Shown piece after piece: positions 1 through 12,700 of a DNA stretch of 64,000 nt. Source of the DNA: Lamellibrachia columna (lineage: Eukaryota > Annelida > Polychaeta > Sabellida > Siboglinidae); assembly GCA_963662155.1 (NCBI GenBank), contig OY759267.1, positions 38,178,278 to 38,242,277 on the forward strand. The letters are read 5' to 3'. A model generated the notes under the pieces. That model had not been told where the DNA came from, did no database searches, and worked only from the letters and a program-made list of their open reading frames with translations. Made by a program: the position numbers and the translations under genes. The stretch's first letter is position 1. Every line of letters begins with the position of its first letter.

Positions 1-360
1 AACGCATTTTGCATACATTTCAGACTTGTTGGCAAATCACAAACTGGCAAGTCGAATCAATTTTAAGTCTTAAGTCAAGGACCTCCATATCAAGTCACAA
101 GTCATGAAATGTGCAACTCAAGTCAGCCCCTACGACTCGAGTCAACAAATGTGCAATATATGTCACACATTACCTAAAGACTGGTTTTATAAAACCTGAC
201 TGTGTCACGCTGACTATTTCAACTACTTCAGTTTAACTAAAGATTGGCCTTATAAAAGTCAACCAGACTATATGTTGACTGGACTTATAATTTACTAAGA
301 TTACCTATATCTGAAACTGGTCTTAAAAGTCACTCAGAGTATCTGAAAACTGGAATAACA
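1..360. repeat. CAAGTC-rich interspersed repeat fragment
   Basis: The stretch is full of short CAAGTC/GACTTG words in both orientations, and 'cagacttgttggcaa' stands near its left end. A related stretch lies at 14010-14420 (cagacttgttgtcaag, cttgctgacaag). Short subterminal repeats of this kind are usual in non-autonomous hAT-like elements. No target-site duplication could be fixed, so the class is inference. It lies in what should be a WDR89 intron. Confidence 0.35.
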
Positions 361-635
361 CTCGCATGGAGTTTTTTAAGTGGGGGGGTGGTCAGTAGCT
401 GAAGAAATGGCACTGTTTGGAACCACCCAGGAAGAGATGAAGAAACCAGCCCAAAACATAGTGCGTTTCAGCTCTATGCTGCAGTTTGATTGAAGAGGAT
501 TAATTAAATTGTTGGAGTGTATGAAGATTAGCCTTAACATTGTATGGATTAAGGATTTGTTGTCACCGCAAATATGGATTTGTTGTCACCGTAAGGTGTG
601 TTATATCTGCTCTAGGTGTGTTACATCTGCTCTAG

Positions 636-3600
636 GTGTGTTTCCACCCACAACTCCGAGACAGTCTACTGACAGGGTCAACAGACGGACTAGTCTGTGT
701 GTTCGACATCAGTCAGGAGTCTGAGGACGACGCGTTACAAGGAACGCTTAACTCAGAGTCCTCTGTTGTGAGTTCACTTCACACATTTTATATTCATATA
801 TATATATATAGTCATAATAATAAAAAACTTCTATCACGCCTAAATCCTTGGATGCGCATCAAAATGAAATAGTTAGGCAATCGGAGAATCAATATGCCAT
901 GTTAAAATTGTCAACAGATGGATGGATATGCTACGGAACTGAGGAGGGAAAAGATATTATTATGCTTCTTACTGACTCAACACTAACAGGGAGTGAACTC
1001 GAAAGAGTTGGTGCAGCAAACAAGAAAGTTCCAATATTTGTTTTGATGTGTTGGCAGTTATTATGTAAACACTGTTTCAGTTGAAGTTCTTGGTTGTTTG
1101 AGAATATGTGGAACCATCTTTCAACTTAATTTGTAGAGAATTCGTTGAACTAAAGCAGAAGCTTGGATGACTCCACCACAACAACAGGACCATCTCATTG
1201 GTTACAATTGATGTTCAGATCTGAAAATGGAAACCAATTTGTGTGCAGGATGGAGTGATTTTAAATTCAAAAATGTGTAGTGTAAGGTATGGTTTTGGAA
1301 AGATAGAGAAATGTAAGAAAAAACTGCAAATTGACGTTTTGTGTTTCAGAGTCAGATAGGGTGGTGTGGAGAAAGACACTGCAACATCTACTGTACCACG
1401 CACATAGAGACGCTGCACGTTTGGCATTCGATCGAGGTGAGTCGTTGGTAGAGCTCAGAAATATGACTGAACATTTGGATCATATTTATATACATAGTAT
1501 AGCATCAGCAGGGATGATGTTTTCTATTAATTTACGATTACTTTGGCATTTTGTAAATGAAAACTCTTGCTGATTAGATCCCAAACTAGGTTTGAAGTCA
1601 AACAGCATGTTTGCCATCTGTGCAAAAACTGAACCGGTTGTGTCTGTGCAACAATTCAGTTTGCTTTTCCCCATAAGTCTCAGTATATTTTGTGAAAAAT
1701 ATGTCTGTTAGGTCAGAGTATTTAGAACTGAAATTTATTACGCAAATTACAGTTAATGTGTAAAATTATGAATTGTGTAATGTGCATCTTGCCATATTTC
1801 GTGTGCCACACATCTTGCTGTCCTTTTGCAGTTTGACATTGTCACACAAGTCAAGGACGTACGCGATGCATTTCAGGTGTGTACTCTTCTCTATTCTTGG
1901 AAGACTATAAATTGTTGTATATTTTTCCAAATATGTCGGCCAACTCACTCGGCCTTCATCGATGAACTGGAATCGCTGTGGCCATATCACATATATAACC
2001 AAGGTTGTGACGCAAGCTGGCGAAAGATTGGGGGAGCTCTCAATACTCACAACAGATAATTAATTTGCTTAACACTTGTTCTTCACGCTCAGTCTTTTAT
2101 CAGTTTCTCTTCCCCTGGTTCATTGTATTTTACTTGTAACAGGGTGAGAAGAAGTTGGACTACATAGTTGACTGTTTCCAACTTGTGGGCGATGACAGAC
2201 TGCACGTGATGGCTGGAACACACAGGTTGGTGTCTTGTCTCTCTATGTCTTCATTTCACTTATCGCACAGACCGTCTTGGCAGTTACACATCTAAACGGC
2301 AGAGCAGAGTTATTACTTGTGTGTATGCCCAAAACAATAAAACGGACACCTTGTGTCAAGATACACATTTGCACACTATGAAACACCTCATCATCTTTTA
2401 GTAATTGCTAGTCACTCCATATTTGAAAATTGTCAAGTCTTCAAATATGGAAATAGCCTTGTTTCAATGTCATTCCTACCATTGAACATTAAAAGCTAGT
2501 TCTGCCACAAGACTTGTCGATCAGTTTTGTTTTCAGGGTGTGCCTTCTCCTAGGTAGACTTCCATGACTGCCATTAAGCCCGGCTTCCCTCCATCTGGTT
2601 CTCGGGTGCCAGATACCAGTTCCATATAAATGGAAAGATAGACTCACCGATCAAATGTGCAAGTCAGTAAAGAAGACTATAATAATGCTCGGACATTAAT
2701 GGTCATTTCCCTTTGACAGTGGCCGCCTGCACCTACTGAGGACGTCCTCCCCCAACTGTCTAGAACATGTCTCCTCCCTGGACGGCGGTCACTCGCAGGA
2801 CGTCCGCTGCCTCACCTGGGATCCACAGGCAAGCTTTGTGTTTTATACAGTAGAACCCCTCGAAGCGGCCACTGCTTCGTAACAGCCACCGATTTTTTTA
2901 AACGGCCACTGTATCAGTCTGTTTTTCCCATATCTGTATATTTGACCAACCTCTGTAATTAGATCACCCCTTTAATCAGACCACTTTATCTCAGTCACTT
3001 GGGTGGCCGCTTTAGATATGTGTGCGGTGCCAGAAAAATTCAGGCTTTAATTTTATGTATAACTAGCCCAGTTGCCCAGCGTTGCACGGAAGAAAAGGAA
3101 ACCGCTTATGGCTCCTTGCAATACCCATTCTAGTTCTGGTAGTGCAATGCCAATGACCTCTTCGCGCCACAAAAATCACGTACAACAGCCAATTTCCTGA
3201 AGTGTTCGTTAGACGTTTGACATAGATTACGTATAGCATTGCCAACAATTGCACGTAGCTATTGTTTTGAGTTATGTAATTTACATCAAACGTCAACATT
3301 GGTTCCTTCAATGTAATACCCCACCCCTGGTGGAATTTTTTATTTGTTTTAATGTACAAACTATCCCCATGGACCCCTGGGCACGCCTACAAAATTTCAG
3401 CAAAAAAGTGACGGAGATATGAGGGAACAGACAGACAGGCAGACAAACATATCGAGTCACAAACTACTATATTACAATATAGATTGCACAAGAATTGTAC
3501 CTGCCCAACTAAAGTGAACTTGTCTAGTACTCGGATTTTGCTGATGTCATGGTTTTTAGGATGAAATTTATGTGTGTATTTGACATTACTTATGTATGTT

Positions 3601-4665
3601 TGTGGCTCCACCAAATGAGATAAAAAAATGTAATATGTGTTGCCACCTAGTGGATGATATGTGCATCATGTGTTAAAAATGCAAACACAGATAACTGTTT
3701 ACTTTTTATATCATTAGAGACTCATAAGGCTGATAATATAAATTAATATATTTTTATTGACGTACGACCAAAACATACATGAACTGTGTTTACTGTTTGG
3801 GTGATTATTTTGCAGACTGAGATGGCAGTGACGGGCGGAGAGGACTCCATGTTGTGTCTCTGGCTACAAGGACAAGGTCATCAGGATGCTACAGAGGACA
3901 TGGCACGACATTCACTCAAAGTACACCTCTTCATTTTTGGCAGCATTTAGAATTTTCTTTGTCACCATCAACCGTTGTCCTTGGACATAATGGAAGTGGC
4001 AACATGTTTCCTCCCACTTTCTTGTTAGTGAGAAGACCTAAGCTGGCTCAAGGCCTACATGTCTCATGATTCATACACCATCCGTACTGAAGCTTTATGA
4101 AAGTCGTCTGTTATTCTAGTGTAGGTATTGAGGAAAAACCACCCATGTGATGTGGTGTCCACTTACTGTAGTTCTATTTTGTGCAGCATTCAAAATAAAA
4201 TCAATTGTTTACAAAACGTATGCCATCTTTTGCATCATGAGAATTACTGTTACCCATTACTGTTAATTTTTTGCAGCTCACAAAGTTAGCTTTAAATTAT
4301 TTCTTAAAATTATGTTAAACACAACTACACACCTCTATAAAATAATTACCAACTTTTAAAATAGTTATGAAATATTACTTTTTGTTTTGTGATTGCGAAA
4401 GTATTTTGTTATCGATGTTAAACCTTTGTTATTGATGTTTTTTGGACAATCACTAAAACACGTAATATAATTATAAACTTGACAATGTTAATGATGACTT
4501 CATTATTTGTGTGAAACGTTCCTAAGTCCGTAATGTGGCACATTCACAATACATACTTCATCTTGTGCTCTGAATTTTCAGGCACCATCAAAAATAAAGT
4601 TGCACATGAAGAAATCTGCCGGGAGGAAATCTGTTGTGTGCAACAGGACATCACACGTCACATGA
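636..4665 (+). CDS. WDR89: WD repeat-containing protein 89 (3' part, 7 exons)
   Basis: A WD40 beta-propeller protein; the family's molecular role is poorly known. Seven exons with matching phases are visible: 636-767, 1350-1436, 1832-1876, 2143-2225, 2720-2828, 3816-3920 and 4582-4665 (TGA). They give about 214 C-terminal residues. Diagnostic stretches are FHPQLRDSLLTGSTDGLVCV (a WD blade), IGWCGERHCNIYCTTHIETL, and VTGGEDSMLCLW near the end, followed by a basic tail. These match the last half of vertebrate WDR89 (about 387 residues) in order. The first half must lie left of the window, because 1-635 looks intronic. The first acceptor is duplicated (AG at 614-615 and 634-635); only the second keeps the frame. 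The intron after 2828 starts with GC instead of GT (CAG|gcaagc), an allowed GC-AG intron. The identification rests on remembered family sequence. Confidence 0.85.
2848..3060. mobile_element. pogo/Tigger-like terminal sequence fragment
   Basis: The stretch starts with CAGTAGAACCCCT after a TA dinucleotide and then has repeated 'cggccactg' words. CAGTAGAACC is the usual start of pogo/Tigger terminal inverted repeats, with TA as target. No partner end or transposase is visible, so this is at most a short non-autonomous copy. It sits inside the GC-AG intron of WDR89. Confidence 0.35.
3061..3485 (+). mobile_element. RTE-type non-autonomous retroelement fragment
   Basis: It begins with 'ctagcccagttgcccagcg', runs through 'caaaatttcagcaaaaaagt' and ends with repeated 'cagacag' and 'acaatatag'. 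This head and tail pattern resembles the 3' ends of RTE-clade LINEs and SINEs of invertebrates. No reverse transcriptase is present. The class is recalled from pattern only. Confidence 0.3.
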
Positions 4666-5362
4666 ACCCATCTCTCACAACCACAGTGGATGAGTGGATG
4701 ATTCGATGAGTGTTTAACATTACAAATCAGTCACCGATGAATATCTACCTGAGCTGTTGCACGATTACCAAGGGTGTCGTAACACTGGTAGCAACAGCAC
4801 AGTGGCAGGGCATTGGCACCTGGCATGGAAGGTGTGGACATCAATTTGTGAACTTGACAATGTCTTTGTCATGTTGATGTCAGTGTGAGGGTTGATGTGT
4901 GAAGTGCTCCAAATAGTCCCAGTGTCGTACAATATAAACATGAAGACACTAGAAGGTACCAAGACCTCACAAAGTGGACACCTAATCAGCTGTATTCACG
5001 TATGTTGTTACAAAGTGCCTATTTTAAGGTCAACCTGCCAAGAGTCCTGCTCACCCTACTCCAGTTAGGAATTCAACTTCCTCCATTCTGTATGGTTCCT
5101 GTACCATTCTGTTCTTAAAACTTCTTTGAGGCTGGCATTCTTTTCCTGTAGGTGGCTGCATGACCATACTGCGTTTTTATTCATTTTGATTACTTCTACA
5201 ATTGGGGTGATCTTGCTTTCCCTGTAGAAATAATCATTCCTCTGTCTAACCCATTTGGTGAAACATCACAGACCAAATATATATATTTGCACGTAGCCTC
5301 ATGAAAGTGCCTTTGTACATAGATGTAGACTTTGGTATAGTCATAACAGGAGAGCATGGAAA
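4666..5362. other. 3' flank of WDR89, no gene seen
   Basis: AT-rich sequence after the WDR89 stop with no convincing reading frame, RNA gene or repeat boundary. It probably contains the WDR89 3' untranslated region. Confidence 0.5.
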
Positions 5363-5622
5363 AGTGTTTTAGTGTGAATGGTGTATAGTGTTGTTTGTAA
5401 ATGTTTTAGTGTGAATGGTGTAGTGTTGTTTGTAAATGTTTTAGTGTGAATGGTGTATAGTGTTGTTTGTAAATGTTTTAGTGTGAATGGTGTATAGTGT
5501 TGTTTGTAAATGTTTTAGTGTGAATGGTGTATAGTGTTGTTTGTAAATGTTTTAGTGTGAATGGTGTATAGTGTTGTTTGTAAATGTTTTAGTGTGAATG
5601 GTGTATAGTGTTGTTTGTAAAT
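5363..5622 (+). repeat. 37-bp minisatellite, about 7 copies
   Basis: Head-to-tail copies of a 37-bp unit containing 'tttagtgtgaatggtgta' and 'gtgttgtttgtaaatg'. The copies are almost identical; one lacks two bases (ta). It lies between the convergent WDR89 and ATP6V0D genes. Confidence 0.95.
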
Positions 5623-6706
5623 GCATGTGCTACATCATTCATTAAAACATTGTGTACGAATGGTCGTTTCACATCATCATAACATTATAATTTCAGTACA
5701 TATCAAAGGTAACAACGGCAAATTATTTGCTATACACATTTATTAGTTTTCTTCTATATTAAGTGTTTTATCTGACTGCCATCTTCCTCCAAAAACAACA
5801 TTAATGTCTATACATATTCAGTAATTGTACTACTTTCTCACTCTAAATGCAGACACCTTTAGTAACAAAGTTCTCTCTACACATTAATAACTACCTTAGT
5901 TCATGTTGCTGTCCACTGAACAGATACCTTTTTAGCAAGAAAAGGAGACGACCCTTGAACACATTTGAATTTAAGCAACCTTTTACCCAGCCCTTAATGA
6001 CAGTGGTGACAAGGGCAAGGTCCTCCGTCAAAAAGTAATCTACATAGCTGGTGACACAGGATTAGTAAGCACAGCACCGGTTGTATAAAATAAAGATGGT
6101 ATACAAGAGTAATTTGATGATAGAGCCAAAGTTACTGGTCAGAAGCCCCAACTTCCTTCCCTATAACGCTAGGATAGTATTTACACATTGGAATGTTTAC
6201 GCGTGTATGAGCGTATGACAGCGCAGCTAGGAGCTTTACACACAAACAACAGACATTTGAACACCCATTCGAGCCCACTCACACCCACCCACCCATGCCC
6301 ACTCACACCACCTAAACTTAATCAGAAGACCATGGCCTGGTCTAGTTTTAGTAGTCTGTCTGCCAGGAACAATTTCCATAAGATACACCTTTCTTCCTCT
6401 ACGCAGACATAAACAGTATATATTTACATACACATACACACTTGGGCAATTAACATGTGTAATACATCACCATTTCTGCTTAATTACAATTCCACAGGTA
6501 AACAACATCCACATCATTTACCTTTTAGTAAATGAACCTATATCTCCACCTTTATCACCAAAGTATTTGGCTGCTTCTTTCTGATTTCTATGTCAAGATC
6601 CACCACTGATTATACAGCATTAAGTGCCAACACATTTAATGAGCATTCATGTTAATCTGCGCATTGTTACAAAGCCATTATTTGAGGTTGTTGCGAATCG
6701 AAGATG
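5623..6706. other. 3' flank between convergent genes
   Basis: No gene is seen here. On the minus strand, TTTATT at 5739-5744 reads as AATAAA and could be the poly(A) signal of ATP6V0D, giving a 3' UTR of about 1 kb. On the plus strand AATAAA occurs at 6089-6094. Confidence 0.4.
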
Positions 6707-9700
6707 CTAGAATATTGGGATGTAGCTGTCGATCTTGGCACGATGTCGCTGGGCCACGCACTCGGCAATCCAGATGATGTTGCGACACTCCTGTTCCTTC
6801 AGCTTGACATATGCGTAAAAGACGCCAAAGTGGAACTGTTGCATGAAGGCATTCTTCATGAGCTGCACCTGCAAGAGTTGACCAGAAGACGTACAGACGG
6901 ATGAATGTACTATTGTACAGTACGGCAGCAATTTTTTTTGAACTTTCACTTACGGTCCCTCACTTGAATTCTACAGTCCCATGCTCTGCTTTGCCACCAA
7001 CCATTATAGGAAAAACAAACATAAAAAACGGACCCGTCCCTGAAATCTACTGTTCCAATTTGGGACCGTAGATTGCCTTAAAAAAATCACTGCAGTATGG
7101 TATAATTATAACAATGCTATAAATGACAGTCGGCCAGAAGATATACAATCAGAGCACAGAACAGACTTGATGTGTGGAGCTGAATATAGAAGCCACGTAG
7201 TGTATCACCACAAAGCTTTACCTAAGGTTAATAAGTAGTTGTCATGACATAAGAATGACAAGATGTAAGTGAAGCAATATAAACCAACCTCGTGTTCAAA
7301 GAACTTGTCCTCAAGCGTCTTCTCCCCAGCGTTGCCGCTCACACCATCAAACAGTGTGCGATACTCCTGAAAATAAAAGTACCAATCAATAATCTAGTAC
7401 AGTTTATATTTACTAATAACTTTTTGTATCTATTATGAAGGCCACAGATTTGCAGGAGTCTGTCCCGAAGGTCTAACGTGGCATGGTAGCTCAGCAGTTA
7501 GTGCCACACTGTCGATCGAGAGGACGTAGGTAAATGTGTAATCTGCACCAGCTCAGTTAATTTTGCCAAACACAACTGAATGAATGGCACTAGATATGAT
7601 TAATACTGTGTCACTGTGTGAGCGCTGCTACACTTACCCCATAGTACTCTGCAACTGCCCGCACTTGGTCGTAGTCGTCGGCACGTGCCAGAGCTCCCAG
7701 TCCGTCCGGGTGGAGCTTGCCACAACGCGGGTACAATTTGGCTCGGTCATCTTTCGACAGCTCGGTGCCAAACGAGTTGATTGTAATGACGAACGCCCTC
7801 CGATCTGCCTCAAACTACAAGAATACCCTCGGGTCAAGAATAGAATGCTATGTGCTTTCCAATTTGCCTCACTACAAGAATATTACCACAAACACCCTCC
7901 AATTTTTCTCAAACTACAAAAAGCTTACCATGACAGAATATCCACCAGTCAGTCTCCACAAGAACAGCTTCCAGTGATATGACATCCATATTAAAGATCA
8001 CTCGTCTTATACGTTTACAATACATTGTATGTGGACTAACAAGTGTACGTACCGCAAGGATTTCACACATCACTTCTGCTGTTTCACTGCCCATTTCTTG
8101 GCAGAATTTGTAGAAATCCTCGAGGTATGCCTACAAAACAACATTCATGCAAGTTAGAAAACCAAATTGTACAGCAGTTTGGGTGAGTGAAAGACAACAA
8201 AAGTAAGAGTGAAAAAATATGTTACACAAGTCCAGACAACTTAGGATCAGAAAACTAATGCCTACGATCAAGAAATAATCAGAAAGTTTATTTAGCTTCC
8301 TAGATCTGTGACAATCATTTGTCAACATAAAACACCTCACAAATCAGTTTGAAGCTATTGTGATGTTGGGTCTAGGTATCCATGTAAAAAAGGTAAAGGT
8401 ACGTTCTTAAATAGCGCGTTATCCAGTCCTTCAGACTGTTCAAAGTGCTTTAGACTTCACCCCCTGGCAGACCTGTTCATTCCAATGCCAACTTGACTTC
8501 TCTGGGAACCATTCAGCTATGCTGCAATAACTGCACAGACTATTCGTTAACATATCCACCACTGCCTGTAGCCAGGTACTCATTTATATAACTGTGAATT
8601 GTGGCAATGTGGGGTGAATGAAATTGCCAAAGTTTTGAAACAGCAGCAAGAGGATTCAAACTCGGGTTCTCTCGATTGAGAGTCTGGCATTCTAACTGCT
8701 ATGCTACCGCACCCTGTGAATGTTTGGATGAAATAGGGGATTTATGGTAATCTCAACATTCATCTGCATCAGATGTGCTCAGTACTACACACCTTGTACA
8801 GGGTATTTCTGATGATCTCAATGTTCATTTCATCCAAATCCTGCTCTGAGATGCAGTCAAGGACATAGTTCGCTGAAAAGTCACATGGCAAATATAATAA
8901 TAATAAGGTTGAAAAAAGCAGAAACTATCAGAATGTAAAACTAGTAAGAAAGTGTGTAAGTCTAACAGACTCAACCACTCTTATCTACATATATGGTAGT
9001 ATGTGTAAGATAGAGGCAGATATTTTGTGCAATTTTTTATACTGTAGCCAGACAGGAGAAACTCCAAGCTAACACATCTTTAAACAAAATTATCCCAACC
9101 AGATTTTCAGGAATTTTGAATGTGGGACATATTCAATAACCTTCTGCTGGTCCACTAGATGGCGCCAATAATACTACACAATGCAACCTTTCAGCATTGG
9201 TGCCATATTATAACAAGACATGGACAACACCAGTGACAAATGCACCCACCGAGAGGGGTATCAACCAGGACGGCATTGTAGAGCTCGGCGGGTGTTGCGG
9301 CGATGTGGATGGCCTCCATCTGCTCGAAGCTGCCGAGGGGATGACACTTAGGGATGAGCTCAGAGATGGAGCGCTGATGCAGCGTGCCAGTGATCAACAG
9401 CACAATGTTGTCTATCATGTAGCTGTATCTAAAACACACAAACACCGACGGAATGCTTACTATCTCATGACCAGACAATTAATCATAATGTCAATTACAT
9501 TACATCAATTCCACATCAATTACAAACAAGTCCAATTACACCTAAAAAATACCAATACCCAATCGAAATAACAGTTTGTGAACAGAGCAACGATAGACAT
9601 ACTCTATGCCCAAAAATAACATATATTTTAGATTAATTAATTAATGCATGATTACATTATCTTCTAGTTACAAATAATGGTTACATTATATGATTACAAC

Positions 9701-12700
9701 CATGGTTACAATTGATAACAACATTTCAAAAAACACTGTATCACAATAAAGCTAGAAGATGAATTAAACTGAATGCAACATTACTCAAGTTTAGAAAATA
9801 AAACAAGATGACAATACAAATTACAAACAAATGACTAGCATAATTAAACAGATGCAAATACAAAAGTATAAGCTTGTCAACATAAAACTTTACTCTTAAC
9901 ATTCTAGTTCTATTTCGTTTTACCCCATACATAAACCACAGCAAACACTTTCTTGCTATGCGTAGCATCAAGCTGCCACTTACGTGACATAGTCGAGGAA
10001 CGTTGCCAGTGGTTCCACTGCATGATTGCGCAGATGCTGGAATTCAATAACCAGTTTCTCTCGCAGTTTGTCGTCAATGACAGACACAGTGAGCGGACTT
10101 GCCTCGTTCGCAAGGAATGTGCCATAGTCTGTGCTCTGCAGGTGAAGCTTCAAGTCTGCAAATAGTGGTTACAGTAGTCACAACCTACAATACAAAGTTC
10201 TTTGCAATGTTTAGCATGTGGCTATAGAATAGTGTTTAGCATGTGGCTATAGAATAGTGTTTAGCATGTGACTATAGAATAGTGTTTAGCATGTGGCTAT
10301 AGAATAGTGTTTAGCATGTGACTATAGAATAGTGTTTAGCATGTGGCTATAGAATAGTGTTTAGCATGTGGCTATAGAATAGTGTTTAGCATGTGACTAT
10401 AGAATAGTGTTTAGCATGTGGCTATAGAATAGTGTTTAGCATGTGGCTATTGAATAGTGTTTAGCATGTGGCTATATAATAGGGTTTAGCATGTGGCTAT
10501 AGAATAGTGTTTTTTAGCATGTGGCGATAGAATAGTGTTTGTTGCCTCAACGGAACAAATGTTAGAAATGGTCCATGTCATTCTATAATTTGCACAATAT
10601 TCTGATATGTTAAAACTCCATCCTGCATTGATTTAGCTCACCGCAAACCGGGCTTGTTGACGCTGAAATAAGTACTGTGTGAATAGTTTAACTTTAAGTA
10701 TTATGTGCAGTATGTTTAATAAGAGTGCAAACTTTAATTTTAAATATTATGTGCAGTATGTTTAAATAGAGTGCAAACTTTTGCTAAAATCGCAGAACAA
10801 ATTGACTTCGCCCCTTTTGACCGATAACAGTCAAAAATACTCTCAGTGTCAGACCTGGGGCCAAAGTACTCGGTACTCGCGTACATTTTTTAAATACTCG
10901 TACTCATACTCGTAGAAATTATGGTCAAGTACTCGTATTCAATGTACTCAGATTTAACGAGTACATTACGAGTACATCTGAGTACTTTCTCAATATGACA
11001 TTGTAAAAATTATTTTATTTCTTATTTTATCAAATCATTAACAACTACAACAATTTCAAAAAGTATGGTAGCAAATTGTATTACCTGCATATGAATCAAA
11101 TTAACGAAACTGTTTATGTTTTTGCATGCATCTCAACTGAGTTATATGTTTTCTAATGCAGGATCGTTAAAAACACTTTTATTATGTCAATTCTATTGCA
11201 ATAACCATGATATTAATTGCAGTGTAATATCCCCTGATTTGTAATAATTATTATTGTTACATTTAGTAGATGTGGTTTAATTTTTACTTGGTATTGATAA
11301 GTTTTCACAAATTCATACCGTGGATCACTCTTCTGCACATTGAATGCACTGAAGCCTAACAAAGGCTTCAGTGCTTCGCTTCAAAAGGCAGCATCTTTTG
11401 ATTCTTTTCCCAATCAGAAACCCCTAGTTCATATCCATCTTTGTACTTGTTACCAGTCTAGGCCATAATCTTTGTGTTTGTTTAATTAAGTCAGGAAGTC
11501 CAGTAAGTCCATAATGAAAGGGTCATTCATCAGTTAGCCATAAAATGCCTTTGTTGCTCTCACAAGTGACAGTGCTAACAGGGTTGACTGAATTACATTA
11601 ATGTTGTACTTGAGTAAAAGTAATTCACCTAAAAACTACTTGAGTAAAAGTAAAATTACTTTGTAAAAAAAAATACTTGAGTAAAAAGTAAAACTACTTT
11701 TCAAAAGTACTTGAAGTAAAAGTAGAAGTAAAAGTACAACACTTAGAAATAACAACAAAATCATGAGTAATATTATATAAATTATACAACTTGCATCTGA
11801 CAACTGTTTTGCAACCACTCTACATATAACAATGTGCTCCCAGACAACCTTAGCTGGTCAATCGGTCTGCCACCATTAAACACGGTGCTCACTTGGATGC
11901 TTGGACAATTACATTATCTTTAATGAGCGCTCACAACATCAAATAATTTCAGTTAAATAAAGAACTTAATTAATGATGAGGCACAGTCTGTCTTTTTATC
12001 GACCTGTTCCACTGAGGTATATGGGAGGAGCTAGATTGTACAACAGGATATGTATACGCAGGTGTGATTGTATATGAGTAGGTAGAGGGTCAGTCCAGTA
12101 CTAGACTCTCATGGAAACTGGTCAGAGGTAATACAACCTAGCACTGCCCATAGTAAAAATTAACAAAGACATTTAATGCCTAGCTGATCAAACCCCCTTC
12201 TCATGTCTTCCCAGACATGTCTTATCAGCTCACACAAACATTGAAACAACAGGCTTTAGCAGCTAGCTGTGTTGGTTACCTGGTACCAGCTGGGGCTAGA
12301 ATTGATTAGAAGACAGACCAGTGCAACACAGGAATGTTATTGCTAATTGCAATTAAAAGTGACCTGTCATGACCCCTGTCCCAGTCTTTGATATTATTTA
12401 TAATAAACCATTGCTGGGAAAAGATGCTGCCAAATGGCAGAGTATCAATTCTTTACTGTTTAGTTTTGTCGAGTAATCATTATTATGAATTTATTAAACA
12501 TCTCAATATGAATTTTATTCGTGAAAGTAAAATGATGTTTAATGATGACATAAGCCAGTAAGGCCGTTGCTGACAATGCCAATAGGTGAAAATCAGTTCT
12601 CGTTCCACGATGCGCGTTCGCTCACGAATATCAGAATTGTGTCAGTGTATGGGGATTTTCAATACATTGTCGAAATTGCAAATTTTAATATTTATAATAC

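Noticed and set aside
848..1084. Open frame of 78 codons in the WDR89 region
   Set aside because: It falls between two WDR89 exons whose phases fit when the interval is spliced out, and it matches nothing I know.
7483..8716. Functional tRNA genes
   Set aside because: The A- and B-box regions lack a paired acceptor stem and run into SINE bodies.
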